Shown here one piece after another: positions 34,595-43,121 of a stretch of DNA of 43,121 nt. Under the pieces are notes generated by a model. It was not told the DNA's origin and did no database searches. It saw nothing but the letters and a program-made list of their open reading frames with translations. Source of the stretch: Candidatus Doudnabacteria bacterium (lineage in GTDB: Bacteria > Patescibacteriota > Doudnabacteria > UBA920); NCBI GenBank assembly GCA_903908535.1, contig CAIVSE010000029.1, positions 1 to 43,121 of the forward strand, written 5' to 3'. How positions within the stretch are numbered: position 1 is the first letter of the stretch; every line of letters begins with the position of its first letter. The translations under genes and the position numbers were made by a program.

Positions 34595-35257
34595 TTAATT
34601 GATGAGTGAAACGGCATTGCCTTCAGTGATGCTGTTTTTTTGCGCCCAGCCGGCGTTGACTTCAATGACTTCGTCCACGGGCGAGGGGGGAGGGTAGAGC
34701 GGCAGGTTACTGTCGTTAAAACTGCCGTCGGCATTTTTGGGCGCGGCCGGCGCGTCAGGAGTTATACCCACGATTTTTCCGGAATTAATCCACAAAAAAT
34801 CCAGCGGAAAGTTCATGTCGTTCATCCAGAACTCCGGCATCTGCGGCGTCACAAAATTAAACAGCATGCCCTGGTTTTGTCCCATGCTCACGCGGTCCGA
34901 CAGCCCCAGTTGCATTTGCGCCGGAGTGGTTGCAACGTCAACAAATAAAGTTTGCGGGCCGACTTGTATTTTATGGGCATAGCTTGCGGGTGCCGCAGGC
35001 GCTGGAGTGACAGGCAATGGTTTTACCGCTACAGGTTTGACATACGTAGTTGTGGCAGCTGTCGGCGCTACAGGCGTAGGCACTGCGGGCGATGATGAAG
35101 TAGCCTGTGTAGGCACAACAGGTGAGGGTGTGGCAGTTGTGGACATCGTTGAAGCGGGGATAGGGGACTTTGCCAGTTCCTTGCGCCGCAAAAGGCCGAT
35201 GGTGACACCGGCAAGCACAATTAGAGTTGAAAACACAATAATAACTTTTCGTGGCAT
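34595..35257 (-). CDS. DUF192 family protein (membrane-anchored, Pro/Ala/Thr linker)
   Basis: LSDRVSMGQNQGMLFNFVTPQMPEFWMNDMNFPLDFLWINSGKIVGI..VDEVIEVNAGWAQ; minus-strand TGATATACT exactly 6 nt before the ATG. Confidence 0.85.
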   Translation of the reverse strand: MPRKVIIVFSTLIVLAGVTIGLLRRKELAKSPIPASTMSTTATPSPVVPTQATSSSPAVPTPVAPTAATTTYVKPVAVKPLPVTPAPAAPASYAHKIQVGPQTLFVDVATTPAQMQLGLSDRVSMGQNQGMLFNFVTPQMPEFWMNDMNFPLDFLWINSGKIVGITPDAPAAPKNADGSFNDSNLPLYPPPSPVDEVIEVNAGWAQKNSITEGNAVSLIN

Positions 35258-35296
35258 GAAAATAGTATATCAGCTCTTGCATTTTTTCTCCAGCTA

Positions 35297-35305
35297 TGCT
35301 ATAAT
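35297..35305 (+). promoter_or_regulatory. Extended -10 promoter (TGCTATAAT) with ~120-nt structured leader
   Basis: TGCTATAAT; leader hairpin TCCGAC (35353-35358)/GTCGGA (35374-35379). Confidence 0.5.
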
Positions 35306-35430
35306 ACCTATGTAAGTGAGAGTCGAATCAGCCGAAACAAAAAGAAAATTATTCCGACTTCGCATAAAGCTACGTCGGACGAGAAAAATCCTTTTAAACA
35401 AGCCTATTGGGAGACAGGCCGATTTCGTAT

Positions 35431-35862
35431 ATGGACCGAACTAAACATAAAACCAAAAAAGCCGTGGCTTTAATGCTGGTGGAGTTAGTTGCTGCCTGCG
35501 GCATGGGCGCCTTTGTTTTGAGTAATTTTAATGCTGCCCCTGCGCAGGCCGTAGTTTTTGTACCTTATGGCGGATGGGTGATCAGCGTGGTGCCGCAAAT
35601 TAATCCTCCGGCACCGGCGGCATGCCCCATGCATACTTTAGTATTAAACGTAAACCAGGCAAGTTTCGATCCCATTTTCGGGGTTTATGTTCCCCCGGGA
35701 GGACAGTTCCTGCTTTACAGTTATCAAAATTTATTTACTCCCGGAACGCCTTTGCTCGGAGGTTATGATCCCATACCTTTTCCAACCTGCAATTTGCCGT
35801 ACCCGGTTTTTCCTATTGATTTTAACGCGCCGTTTTTCCTTACCGGCACCGGCGGCCTGTAA
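35431..35862 (+). CDS. Hypothetical secreted/membrane-anchored protein
   Basis: ORF 35407..35862; N-terminal TM AVALMLVELVAACGMGAFVL. Confidence 0.55.
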   Translation: MDRTKHKTKKAVALMLVELVAACGMGAFVLSNFNAAPAQAVVFVPYGGWVISVVPQINPPAPAACPMHTLVLNVNQASFDPIFGVYVPPGGQFLLYSYQNLFTPGTPLLGGYDPIPFPTCNLPYPVFPIDFNAPFFLTGTGGL

Positions 35863-35877
35863 AATAATTTTCAATTT

Positions 35878-36717
35878 ATGAATTCAGCTTCAGAGCAAGT
35901 TCAGGAATCAATCCACTGGGGACATTTCCGCGCCATTTTATTTGTTGCGGTTTTGTTGCTTGGCGTGGCCTGGTTAAAAAATCCGCAGCTGTTTTCTGTT
36001 TTCAGCCGCTCAAAAAATTCCGCGGTAGCCGACGCGGCAAACGTGCCGCAATATTATCCTTATGTGCCTTCACCCGCAGACCAGCAGGCGGAAGTTTTGG
36101 GCGCCAGTATTGCTTCCACCACTGTGCCTTCCGGGCCAATGATAATCAACGAGGATGGCAGCGTGACTCCGGCGTTAACCGACGGCCAGGTTTTGGCGGC
36201 CAGTACCCAGGACGTTACGCTGTCGCTGGACGATGTTAAAGTCAATCAGGTGCCGGACTCGCAGGCGACTATCCAAAATTATGTGACGCAGTCGCAAAAT
36301 GTTGAAGGCAGCTACATTAACAATAATGATTTTGAAGCGGCTCTTGAATCTGGTGACCAAACACAAATTAATACCCAGGCGCAGAAGCTACAAACCATAG
36401 AAGATAATTTGCAGAAACTTACTGTGCCGGCTTCGTTTGTCACGCTACAGAAATTAAAAATTGTCCAGTATCAGGCTGGCGCGGAACTTTTAAATAATTT
36501 TACCCAGGCCAATAACAACCCTGAACTGGTAGGGCAGGAGTTGAACCAGTTTTTAAAAGCCCAGGATGATATGGATACTGAAGCTGCCAACGTGGAAAAG
36601 AAGTTTAATTTAGATTTAGGTTATCCAACCACCGATCCGGACGCGGTGCCAGCCACGGCGCAGGCTTCTTCCGACGACGGCTCGGATACCGGTAATATTT
36701 CCGCTAATGGCCAATAA
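35878..36717 (+). CDS. Hypothetical membrane-anchored protein
   Basis: 279 aa; TM GHFRAILFVAVLLLGVAWL; overlaps the next ORF by 11 nt. Confidence 0.6.
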   Translation: MNSASEQVQESIHWGHFRAILFVAVLLLGVAWLKNPQLFSVFSRSKNSAVADAANVPQYYPYVPSPADQQAEVLGASIASTTVPSGPMIINEDGSVTPALTDGQVLAASTQDVTLSLDDVKVNQVPDSQATIQNYVTQSQNVEGSYINNNDFEAALESGDQTQINTQAQKLQTIEDNLQKLTVPASFVTLQKLKIVQYQAGAELLNNFTQANNNPELVGQELNQFLKAQDDMDTEAANVEKKFNLDLGYPTTDPDAVPATAQASSDDGSDTGNISANGQ

Positions 36718-38644
36718 AAAAATTAAAATTTTAATTTCAATTTTAATCGCCGGACAGCTGGCGGCTTTTCCGTTTTTGGCTTTTGCCCAGGTACTGTCCG
36801 TACCCACGGCGGATATCAACAGTGGCAATTTAACCGGACAGGCTACGGGGATTGCCGCCAACATCGCTGCCACCACGGCCTTAACCGCTGCCGCTCAAGT
36901 CAACCAGGCTTGCGCCACTTTTGAACAGGCTTATTTTAATGGACAATCAGGAGCGCAAGTTACTTCTTTGGGTGGCCTTGACCTCATTTCCGGTGGCACG
37001 GCCATGGATAAGCAGCTCCAGCTTCAAATAGGTGAAATAGATGGCGCGCCACTACCGGTGACTGTTCCCACTCCTTCAGTTATTCAGGGATTAATACCCT
37101 GTCGGCAACAGGCTTTGACCGCTGTTAATGCCGTGGTCGCGATAAATACCTATATTGCAAATCAAAAGCAGACCCTTTATAACACTATAACCGCTTCCAT
37201 TGCCAACTTAAAGGCCCGTGAGCAGTCTTTAAAAAATCAGGATATTATTGCCCAGCAGGGTTTTTGGAAAACTTTAGTTTATAATATTTTAATCAAGACT
37301 ACGCAGTCCGTGTCGACCAGGTTAGTTAGCCAGTTAGTCAGCAATTATAAAATCCAGGATTTCGAAAAATATGCCGGCGCCGTGGCCACCCAGGTTTATG
37401 ATAACGAGTTCATCCAGGATAACGCCAATGGCAGCGCTGCCGACCAGTTAATTTTGCGCTCCATGCTGACCAACCCGGCGGCCCAGAGCACCATCCAGTC
37501 GGCCATTTACCAGCGCAGCAGCACTAATTTGGGCTTTACCCCGTCCACGGTTGATACTTCGGCCAACAACCAGAATTTTTATATGCAAATGGCCACCATT
37601 GCCGCGCCGGCCAACGACCCGTTCGTTACCCAAATGACCATGGCCAATACTGCCATGCAGGCCCACAGTCAGGCCATGACCACGGCCCAGGCCGAAATTG
37701 CCCAAAGCAACGGGCTAAAAACCCCCCGCACCTGCGGCGCCACGCTACAGCAGCAGCAATCCATTGACGCCTCATACAAGGCGGCCAACGACCAGGTGGC
37801 TAACCGCCAGGCTTTGTATAATAGTCTCATCAGCAACCCCAATTCCAAACCCGCGGACCTCGCCCAGGCGCAATCGGATTTGAATGCGGCCACAAAAAAT
37901 TTGCAGGCTGTGCCCAGCAATAGTTTGGACGCCGGCGGCAATGCGGCTATAGACATTTGTACAGCCATTGTTTCGCCTCCCAGCCTAATCAACAAAGGTA
38001 TTAACGACGCTTTAGGCGCTTTTGACCAGAGTCTGGCCACTTACAACAACAACAACCTGCCGTCGTTTATTACCGGCATTACCACGGTGGCTACCGGTTT
38101 AATTAATAACCTAATTTTTGGCGGCAACCAAAGCAGCAGCAACATTTTAAGTGAAACCACGGGCGTCCTGGCCAGCGGCGCGGCCCTGGCCACCAATGTT
38201 GCCTCCTCGCAAGCCCAGGTCCAGCAGAACAATAACCTGGTGGTTACGGCCCAGCGCACCGACGACGGCACTAATAAATCTTCCGCCTCTTATGCCATCC
38301 AGTGGGACGCCACCAATGTTACCGGCGCCACAGGCGTGTCTGTGGCCGGTCCCGGCCTGCCGTCTAATACCAGTGGATTAATTACCACCAACCTTAGTGC
38401 CACCACCCAGGCTACGGTGGGCACCACAGGCAGTTACACCTACACTATTACCGCTTACGGCGCCAGTAAGAGCGACGTTAAGGCCGCTGTCACGTTAATT
38501 ATTTCACCCGCAATTGTAGCGGGCGCCAGCATTTCGCGGCCGATGCAACCTATCCGCGGGCCGGTGCCGACAACCACGGCCAGCGACGCTTCGGCACCGG
38601 CAAGCGTTTATACGCCGATAAATCCCCGCGGCAGTATGGATTAA
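36707..38644 (+). CDS. Hypothetical secreted protein of the VirB6-like gene cluster
   Basis: 645 aa; signal peptide KIKILISILIAGQLAAFPFLAFAQ; co-oriented in the cluster. Confidence 0.6.
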   Translation: MANKKIKILISILIAGQLAAFPFLAFAQVLSVPTADINSGNLTGQATGIAANIAATTALTAAAQVNQACATFEQAYFNGQSGAQVTSLGGLDLISGGTAMDKQLQLQIGEIDGAPLPVTVPTPSVIQGLIPCRQQALTAVNAVVAINTYIANQKQTLYNTITASIANLKAREQSLKNQDIIAQQGFWKTLVYNILIKTTQSVSTRLVSQLVSNYKIQDFEKYAGAVATQVYDNEFIQDNANGSAADQLILRSMLTNPAAQSTIQSAIYQRSSTNLGFTPSTVDTSANNQNFYMQMATIAAPANDPFVTQMTMANTAMQAHSQAMTTAQAEIAQSNGLKTPRTCGATLQQQQSIDASYKAANDQVANRQALYNSLISNPNSKPADLAQAQSDLNAATKNLQAVPSNSLDAGGNAAIDICTAIVSPPSLINKGINDALGAFDQSLATYNNNNLPSFITGITTVATGLINNLIFGGNQSSSNILSETTGVLASGAALATNVASSQAQVQQNNNLVVTAQRTDDGTNKSSASYAIQWDATNVTGATGVSVAGPGLPSNTSGLITTNLSATTQATVGTTGSYTYTITAYGASKSDVKAAVTLIISPAIVAGASISRPMQPIRGPVPTTTASDASAPASVYTPINPRGSMD

Positions 38645-38659
38645 AATATAGATAAAACA

Positions 38660-38695
38660 AAAATCCTGACCAATGTGGCCAGGATTTTTTATTCA
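38660..38695. terminator. Terminator hairpin between convergent genes
   Basis: AAATCCTGaccaatgtggcCAGGATTTTTTATT. Confidence 0.75.
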
Positions 38696-38702
38696 CATTA
38701 AT

Positions 38703-38954
38703 TTAATATTCCAGTTTGAGGTTGGTGTGCTTGGCCAATTGCTCAATATGTTCTTTTGCCTGATCAAACTGGTAAGTATCCACGATTTTATCTTCCGACA
38801 ACTTTTTTACGTCGGTTGCCAGGCTGTCCAAGGTGGTTGTATGCTCACTTAGAGTTTTTTCTACCTCTGTAACTTTTTCTACCAGTTCGTCCAGGCTTTC
38901 TTGTGTGGCCAAAAGTTTGACCGTTTTGTCAAAATGTTCTCGTGTAAGTTCCAT
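38703..38954 (-). CDS. Small coiled-coil protein
   Basis: 83 aa; heptad-like helical sequence (LATQESLDELVEKVTEVEKTLSEHTTTLDSLATDVKKL). Confidence 0.55.
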   Translation of the reverse strand: MELTREHFDKTVKLLATQESLDELVEKVTEVEKTLSEHTTTLDSLATDVKKLSEDKIVDTYQFDQAKEHIEQLAKHTNLKLEY

Positions 38955-39079
38955 AATATTTATGTTAGTTGGTAGGCAATATTTCTTAAGGGGTGTAATG
39001 GCATTTTATACCCAAAAAAATGGCCGGTCAAAGCTGGATAAGGTGGATAAGTTCCGATTTTGAGTTTTAGATAACTTCG

Positions 39080-39088
39080 TGTTATAAT
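39080..39088 (+). promoter_or_regulatory. Extended -10 promoter (TGTTATAAT) with structured leader
   Basis: TGTTATAAT; leader hairpins TTTCAGCT (39101-39108)/AGCTGAAA (39170-39177) and GAAATGATA (39119-39127)/TATCATTTC (39136-39144). Confidence 0.55.
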
Positions 39089-39222
39089 ATTCATAGAATA
39101 TTTCAGCTCCTCGGCTCGGAAATGATAATAAAATATATCATTTCTCTCGCTCTACGTCGCTGATAATAAAGCTGAAATTGAGGCGGGAAAAACCTAAAAA
39201 AATTAAGGATTTTTAATATCTC

Positions 39223-41919
39223 TTGCTCAAGAAATTAAAACAAAAGTTTACAGGGAAATCCAGTTCATATTTGGTTTTTCTGGCATTGGTTGTTTTTTCC
39301 GCCGCCGGATTTTTGGCGCTTCCAAAAAGTGTTTCTGCCACGGTCTATGACCCAAATCAGGTAACTTTTCATCTGGATACGTATATGCCGGATGGCAACG
39401 GAGGGATAAAAACTACTCCTGATAATTTGCTTCAGTTAGGAAAAGATACTATATATAATATTGCCATCCAAGCAGGGGTAACCATTACAGCGCCACCTTC
39501 CGGTCTCCAATTTGGCACCGATACTTTTGATATGAATATTGCCGATACCGAAGCAAACGCGGAAAAGTCCGGCGGCCTAACTTTAAATGGCTTTGGAGCC
39601 GGGGTAGATAAAATGAAAGTGGCCGGAAATGCAAGTGCCGGTGGAGCTAGTTGCACATCCTCAAGCATATGGGTGTTTTCAAAAAAGTCTAATCAACAAT
39701 ACATAAGTTGTAGTTTTGTTGAGGTCGGCGGCGGAGCTGATATTACATCTACCATTCCTGCCGGTCAGTCACAAAAAATGAACATACCATTAAATCAAAA
39801 TGATTTAATAGCCTTAGGTTTAAACCCTAGTAACACTACCACCTTACAATCCTTTATTATTTATCCATTCATAACTTTTACCAGGGCGTTTTCTACCAGA
39901 CAAATGGTTTTTCCGGCCGGTGGATTTGCTGTTTACGTTCAATTTTATGATACGCAAGCCGCTGCCAATGCGGCAATCATAAGTAATCAAAGACCATCAG
40001 GTGTCCCAGGGTATTCCGGTACTACCAGCAGCGGGCAAAGTGGTGATTCAGGCGGCCTGTTTGATCTGGTCACCAGCGTTATTGTCTTCATTGCCAGTGT
40101 TATTAACCAGCTTATTTATTTTTTGTTTTATTGGCTGGTTGCGCCGTTAATCCAGGCCGTGCTTTCCATCCATGTTTATACCGACGCTTTTATTGGCGTA
40201 ATTTACCCGGGTTGGGAAATTGTCCGTAATGTCTGCAATATTTTATTCATAGTTGCCATTATCGCCATGGGCATGGCCACGCTGTTGCGCGTGGAAAGTT
40301 ACCAATGGCGTCATCTGTTGGTGCAATTGGTCATCGCGGCGCTGTTGGTGAATTTTAGTTTGATAATCGGCCAGGCCATTTTGGCTTTGGCTGATACTAT
40401 CCAGAGCCAATTTTTACCCAACAACGTAGATGTTATCCGTTCACTGGCACAGAATTTAATGGTGGCCAATAAAAGTACGCAGTTGGCCCAGAATAGTTTC
40501 GGCGGCCAGGTGAGTTATATTATCCAGTACCTGTTTTTTGTGGCCATGGCCATTGGCAGTTTTATTGTGTTCGCGGCTATTGCCTGTTTTTTGGTCCTGC
40601 GGATGGTGGTGCTATGGGTTTTGTTAATGCTTTCGCCGGTGGCTTACGTGGCTAGGATTTTGCCTGCAACGCAGGCTGCGGCTAAAAAATGGTGGGACGA
40701 GTTTATTAAGTACGCCTTTTTTACGCCGATTATCGCGTTTTTCCTTAACTTGACGGCTGTTATTGCAGCTTCCTTTACTAAGAATCCGGTATTGCAGCAA
40801 ATCCAGGGGGCCAATGGCGCGTTTGCCGGCTCCACCCTGCCGGGTGTGAGCAGTTTTATCTTTATAGTCGGCAGTAATATTATGCTGCTGGTATTTTTGA
40901 TATTAGCCATTAAGGTCGCCAACTGGATGGGGGTGGCCGGCGGCGGCATATTAAGCGATATTGGCGAAAAAGGCATGAAGTGGCCGTTTACTTATACGGG
41001 CAATAAAATTAAAGAAAAAAGTCAGGCCGCCGGCATGTATGTTGACCGAAATACCAGATTAAAATTGGCTGATAAATTAGCGCCAAAGGATAGCGATACT
41101 GGACTACAACGTTTTGGTAAAAGTTTGGGATTTGGCGTATTGGCCCCTGGGGCACAGGGAGCGGCTAAAAAAGAGGCGCGCGAGCATAAATATAAAGAAG
41201 CAAAAGAAATGCTGGCCGCCCATGCGACAGACCTTGTTGATCCAAAAGCCAGGGCGGCAGAAAAACTGAAATTGCAGAGGGAAAATGAAAAAGTAAAAAA
41301 AGCCCACGATACTTATGCCAATGCCTCGGAAGCACAGGTCGTGACGGCCCTTAATAATGCTATTAATAAAGGCGACATCGTGGAGTTTAAGGCGCTTATG
41401 AAAGTGGCGACAGAGGAAAATTACATGGGAGCCGTGGCTCTAGGTGTCGGCGGGGGCGATATAAATGATGTTTACAGAAAAATGGATGGAAAAATGAAAT
41501 CAACAGACGATAAAAATAAAGTGGATCAGACCAGGAAGCAGGTAGACAAAAATGAGGCCGATAAAGGGAGGTACCAGCATATGAGCAATATCCCGACAAC
41601 CGGACCTGGGACAGGCGCGCGTGATCAAAAATTAAATTCTTTGTCCATTGAGGATATGGCCAAAGTTGATAAAGATTTGTATATGACCGGAGGCGTGGCA
41701 TTGACAGGTACGGCCACAACAGTGCTAAAGGATATTGTCACGGCCATGGCCAGCAACCCAGACGTTGCCAGAGATATGATAAAGCAGTTGAAGAAGAAAG
41801 AAAAAATCGCGTTGAGGACCCTGCTAGGAGCCAGGGGTGCGCCGGTGACCGTGCCTGCCGGAGTAAACGCCCTGGACGCGGCAGCCGCCAAAGGCCACTT
41901 TGATACTTATGTGCCATAA
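39223..41919 (+). CDS. VirB6/TrbL-like polytopic membrane protein (type IV secretion-like)
   Basis: 898 aa, TTG start; signal peptide, then a block of TM helices (IVRNVCNILFIVAIIAMGMATLLRVESYQWRHLLVQLVIAALLVNFSLIIGQAIL), then a charged cytosolic C-terminus. Confidence 0.7.
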   Translation: MLKKLKQKFTGKSSSYLVFLALVVFSAAGFLALPKSVSATVYDPNQVTFHLDTYMPDGNGGIKTTPDNLLQLGKDTIYNIAIQAGVTITAPPSGLQFGTDTFDMNIADTEANAEKSGGLTLNGFGAGVDKMKVAGNASAGGASCTSSSIWVFSKKSNQQYISCSFVEVGGGADITSTIPAGQSQKMNIPLNQNDLIALGLNPSNTTTLQSFIIYPFITFTRAFSTRQMVFPAGGFAVYVQFYDTQAAANAAIISNQRPSGVPGYSGTTSSGQSGDSGGLFDLVTSVIVFIASVINQLIYFLFYWLVAPLIQAVLSIHVYTDAFIGVIYPGWEIVRNVCNILFIVAIIAMGMATLLRVESYQWRHLLVQLVIAALLVNFSLIIGQAILALADTIQSQFLPNNVDVIRSLAQNLMVANKSTQLAQNSFGGQVSYIIQYLFFVAMAIGSFIVFAAIACFLVLRMVVLWVLLMLSPVAYVARILPATQAAAKKWWDEFIKYAFFTPIIAFFLNLTAVIAASFTKNPVLQQIQGANGAFAGSTLPGVSSFIFIVGSNIMLLVFLILAIKVANWMGVAGGGILSDIGEKGMKWPFTYTGNKIKEKSQAAGMYVDRNTRLKLADKLAPKDSDTGLQRFGKSLGFGVLAPGAQGAAKKEAREHKYKEAKEMLAAHATDLVDPKARAAEKLKLQRENEKVKKAHDTYANASEAQVVTALNNAINKGDIVEFKALMKVATEENYMGAVALGVGGGDINDVYRKMDGKMKSTDDKNKVDQTRKQVDKNEADKGRYQHMSNIPTTGPGTGARDQKLNSLSIEDMAKVDKDLYMTGGVALTGTATTVLKDIVTAMASNPDVARDMIKQLKKKEKIALRTLLGARGAPVTVPAGVNALDAAAAKGHFDTYVP

Positions 41920-41936
41920 TTTAAGTTTTATTATAA

Positions 41937-42962
41937 ATGCAGCTATCCATTGACCAAATAAAAACAGAAATTACCAACAGCCGTTTGTCTGAAATCCAGA
42001 AGAACGATCTTCTTGGTATTTTGCCTGTGGTCGGGCGGAAAACTTTGGATTTTATTTACAAACGGGTTTCGCGCTCTAGCTTTGGCGAGGAGGCGGAAGA
42101 GGTTTGCTTGCTCCTTCTAAATGAAGCCAAAGTTTATCAGGTTTTAGCCCATGGTGACATTACCGGCGCGGTTGAGTTATTCAAGTCCGCTCCGGATAAT
42201 CCGGATTACGGTTTTGGCGAACTGATCATTCCGTTCGCGCAGGACGTGCGGCAGTATATGCAAACTCATGCTTCGCCGGGGTTTGGTGAAGCCTTAACCG
42301 CCTTAAATAATTTTGAATCCAAGGTTTTTCACTGGTTGCCGGAGACAGAATTAAATGAAATCATTAAAAATGACTTGCTGTATTTTGTCAGGGCTTTAAA
42401 TATTGTCATGGAATTTAAAAGAGTTTATTTGCTGGAGGAGCTTTCCGATGACGGAACCTGGGGGCAGAATTTGCGGATGTCACTGGAGGGCAACGCGGAA
42501 CAACTTGGCGCAAGCGGGTTGGTGCGCGATGAAAAAAACTATCCCCCCACTATCGCTAACTGGCTTAAGGACTATTTTGCTTTTATTAATAAGCCTTTAA
42601 CCGAGCGGGTGGCCTTTGACCAGATACAATATATAGAGCGGGCGCCCAATGTGCAAAGGCTGAATGTTTATGAGCGCAAGGATTTGCTGGAAATTATCAA
42701 ACTCCATGCCTGGCTGATGAATCCGGAAGTGACGGAAGGTGAGATTGAGGCTTATGAGGCGGATTTAGCCGGACAAAGCGCCAAGGCCGCTGTGAAGACT
42801 GTTGCTACTGCGCCGCCGGTTATTCCTAAACCGGCCGCCCCATTCACGGGTGTTAATAAGCCTGACCCCGACGACTGGGTCAGGGTCGCGCAGCAGAGGC
42901 GGGCCGAGGAGCAAAGGAAAATTGACGTCAAACTTAATGAACTAAAAAGCAAAAACAAATGA
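41937..42962 (+). CDS. Hypothetical protein, N-terminal helical domain
   Basis: 341 aa; MQLSIDQIKTEITNSRLSEIQKNDLLGILPVVGRKTLDFIYKRV. Confidence 0.6.
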   Translation: MQLSIDQIKTEITNSRLSEIQKNDLLGILPVVGRKTLDFIYKRVSRSSFGEEAEEVCLLLLNEAKVYQVLAHGDITGAVELFKSAPDNPDYGFGELIIPFAQDVRQYMQTHASPGFGEALTALNNFESKVFHWLPETELNEIIKNDLLYFVRALNIVMEFKRVYLLEELSDDGTWGQNLRMSLEGNAEQLGASGLVRDEKNYPPTIANWLKDYFAFINKPLTERVAFDQIQYIERAPNVQRLNVYERKDLLEIIKLHAWLMNPEVTEGEIEAYEADLAGQSAKAAVKTVATAPPVIPKPAAPFTGVNKPDPDDWVRVAQQRRAEEQRKIDVKLNELKSKNK

Positions 42963-43121
42963 CCGACGAGCAAAAACAGCATCTGACCGGTTTGATAAAA
43001 ACTTCACCTATTCTTAACGCCCAGGAGCGGGAAGAGTGGCTGATGCTCCTTGGTTTGATGAATGACAAACAGGTGGGGGAATTAGAACGTATTTTAACGC
43101 CTGCGCCGCCGGCCGCGGCTC
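42959..43121 (+). CDS. Hypothetical protein, truncated by the window end; related N-terminal motif to the upstream gene
   Basis: ATGA overlap; MTDEQKQHLTGLIKTSPILNAQEREEWLMLLGLMNDKQVGELERILTPAPPAAA. Confidence 0.6.
   Translation, partial: MTDEQKQHLTGLIKTSPILNAQEREEWLMLLGLMNDKQVGELERILTPAPPAAA

Noticed and set aside
1-43121. CRISPR arrays, rRNA operons, cas genes, complete tRNA genes
   Set aside because: No regularly spaced repeats, no rRNA signature sequences and no convincing complete tRNA seen by eye. A tRNAscan/CRISPR-finder run would be needed to be certain.

Overview
The window looks like part of a Candidate Phyla Radiation (Patescibacteria/Parcubacteria-like) genome; this placement is inferred from gene content and not proven. 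The chromosomal core includes SDR oxidoreductase, peptidase E-like, Fur-family regulator, ZIP transporter, class 2 PyrD, SmpB, ArgS, IleS, RecO, LysM/CHAP hydrolase, UvrD/PcrA helicase, RsmA (KsgA) and a DUF192 protein. There are several secreted or surface proteins (a beta-helix/FN3 protein and a PEP-CTERM-like protein), and a VirB6/TrbL-like secretion operon lies at the right end. The accessory part contains an IS3-family element (8934-10136) that abuts a decapitated probable restriction endonuclease ORF next to a DpnA-like methyltransferase. It also contains a ~7.1 kb putative integrative element (about 11407-18550) inserted at the 3' end of a tmRNA gene I identify on the minus strand (18545-18938). 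That element carries a large serine recombinase, a MerR-like regulator, a trypsin-like protease plus 4-fold-beta-flower gene pair, and a block of small membrane/lipoprotein genes. Less expected signals are: two families of dispersed structured intergenic repeats (a ~163 bp MITE-like element with 21-22 bp terminal inverted repeats and a compensatory base change in its hairpin, and a ~190 bp multi-hairpin element); a recurrent '-10 box, exactly 6 nt, ATG' arrangement implying leaderless mRNAs; a perfect 33-bp palindrome inserted in frame in uvrD; and a pair of Fur-box-like repeats in the promoter of the fur/ZIP operon. No searches were run. Family assignments come from motif recognition.
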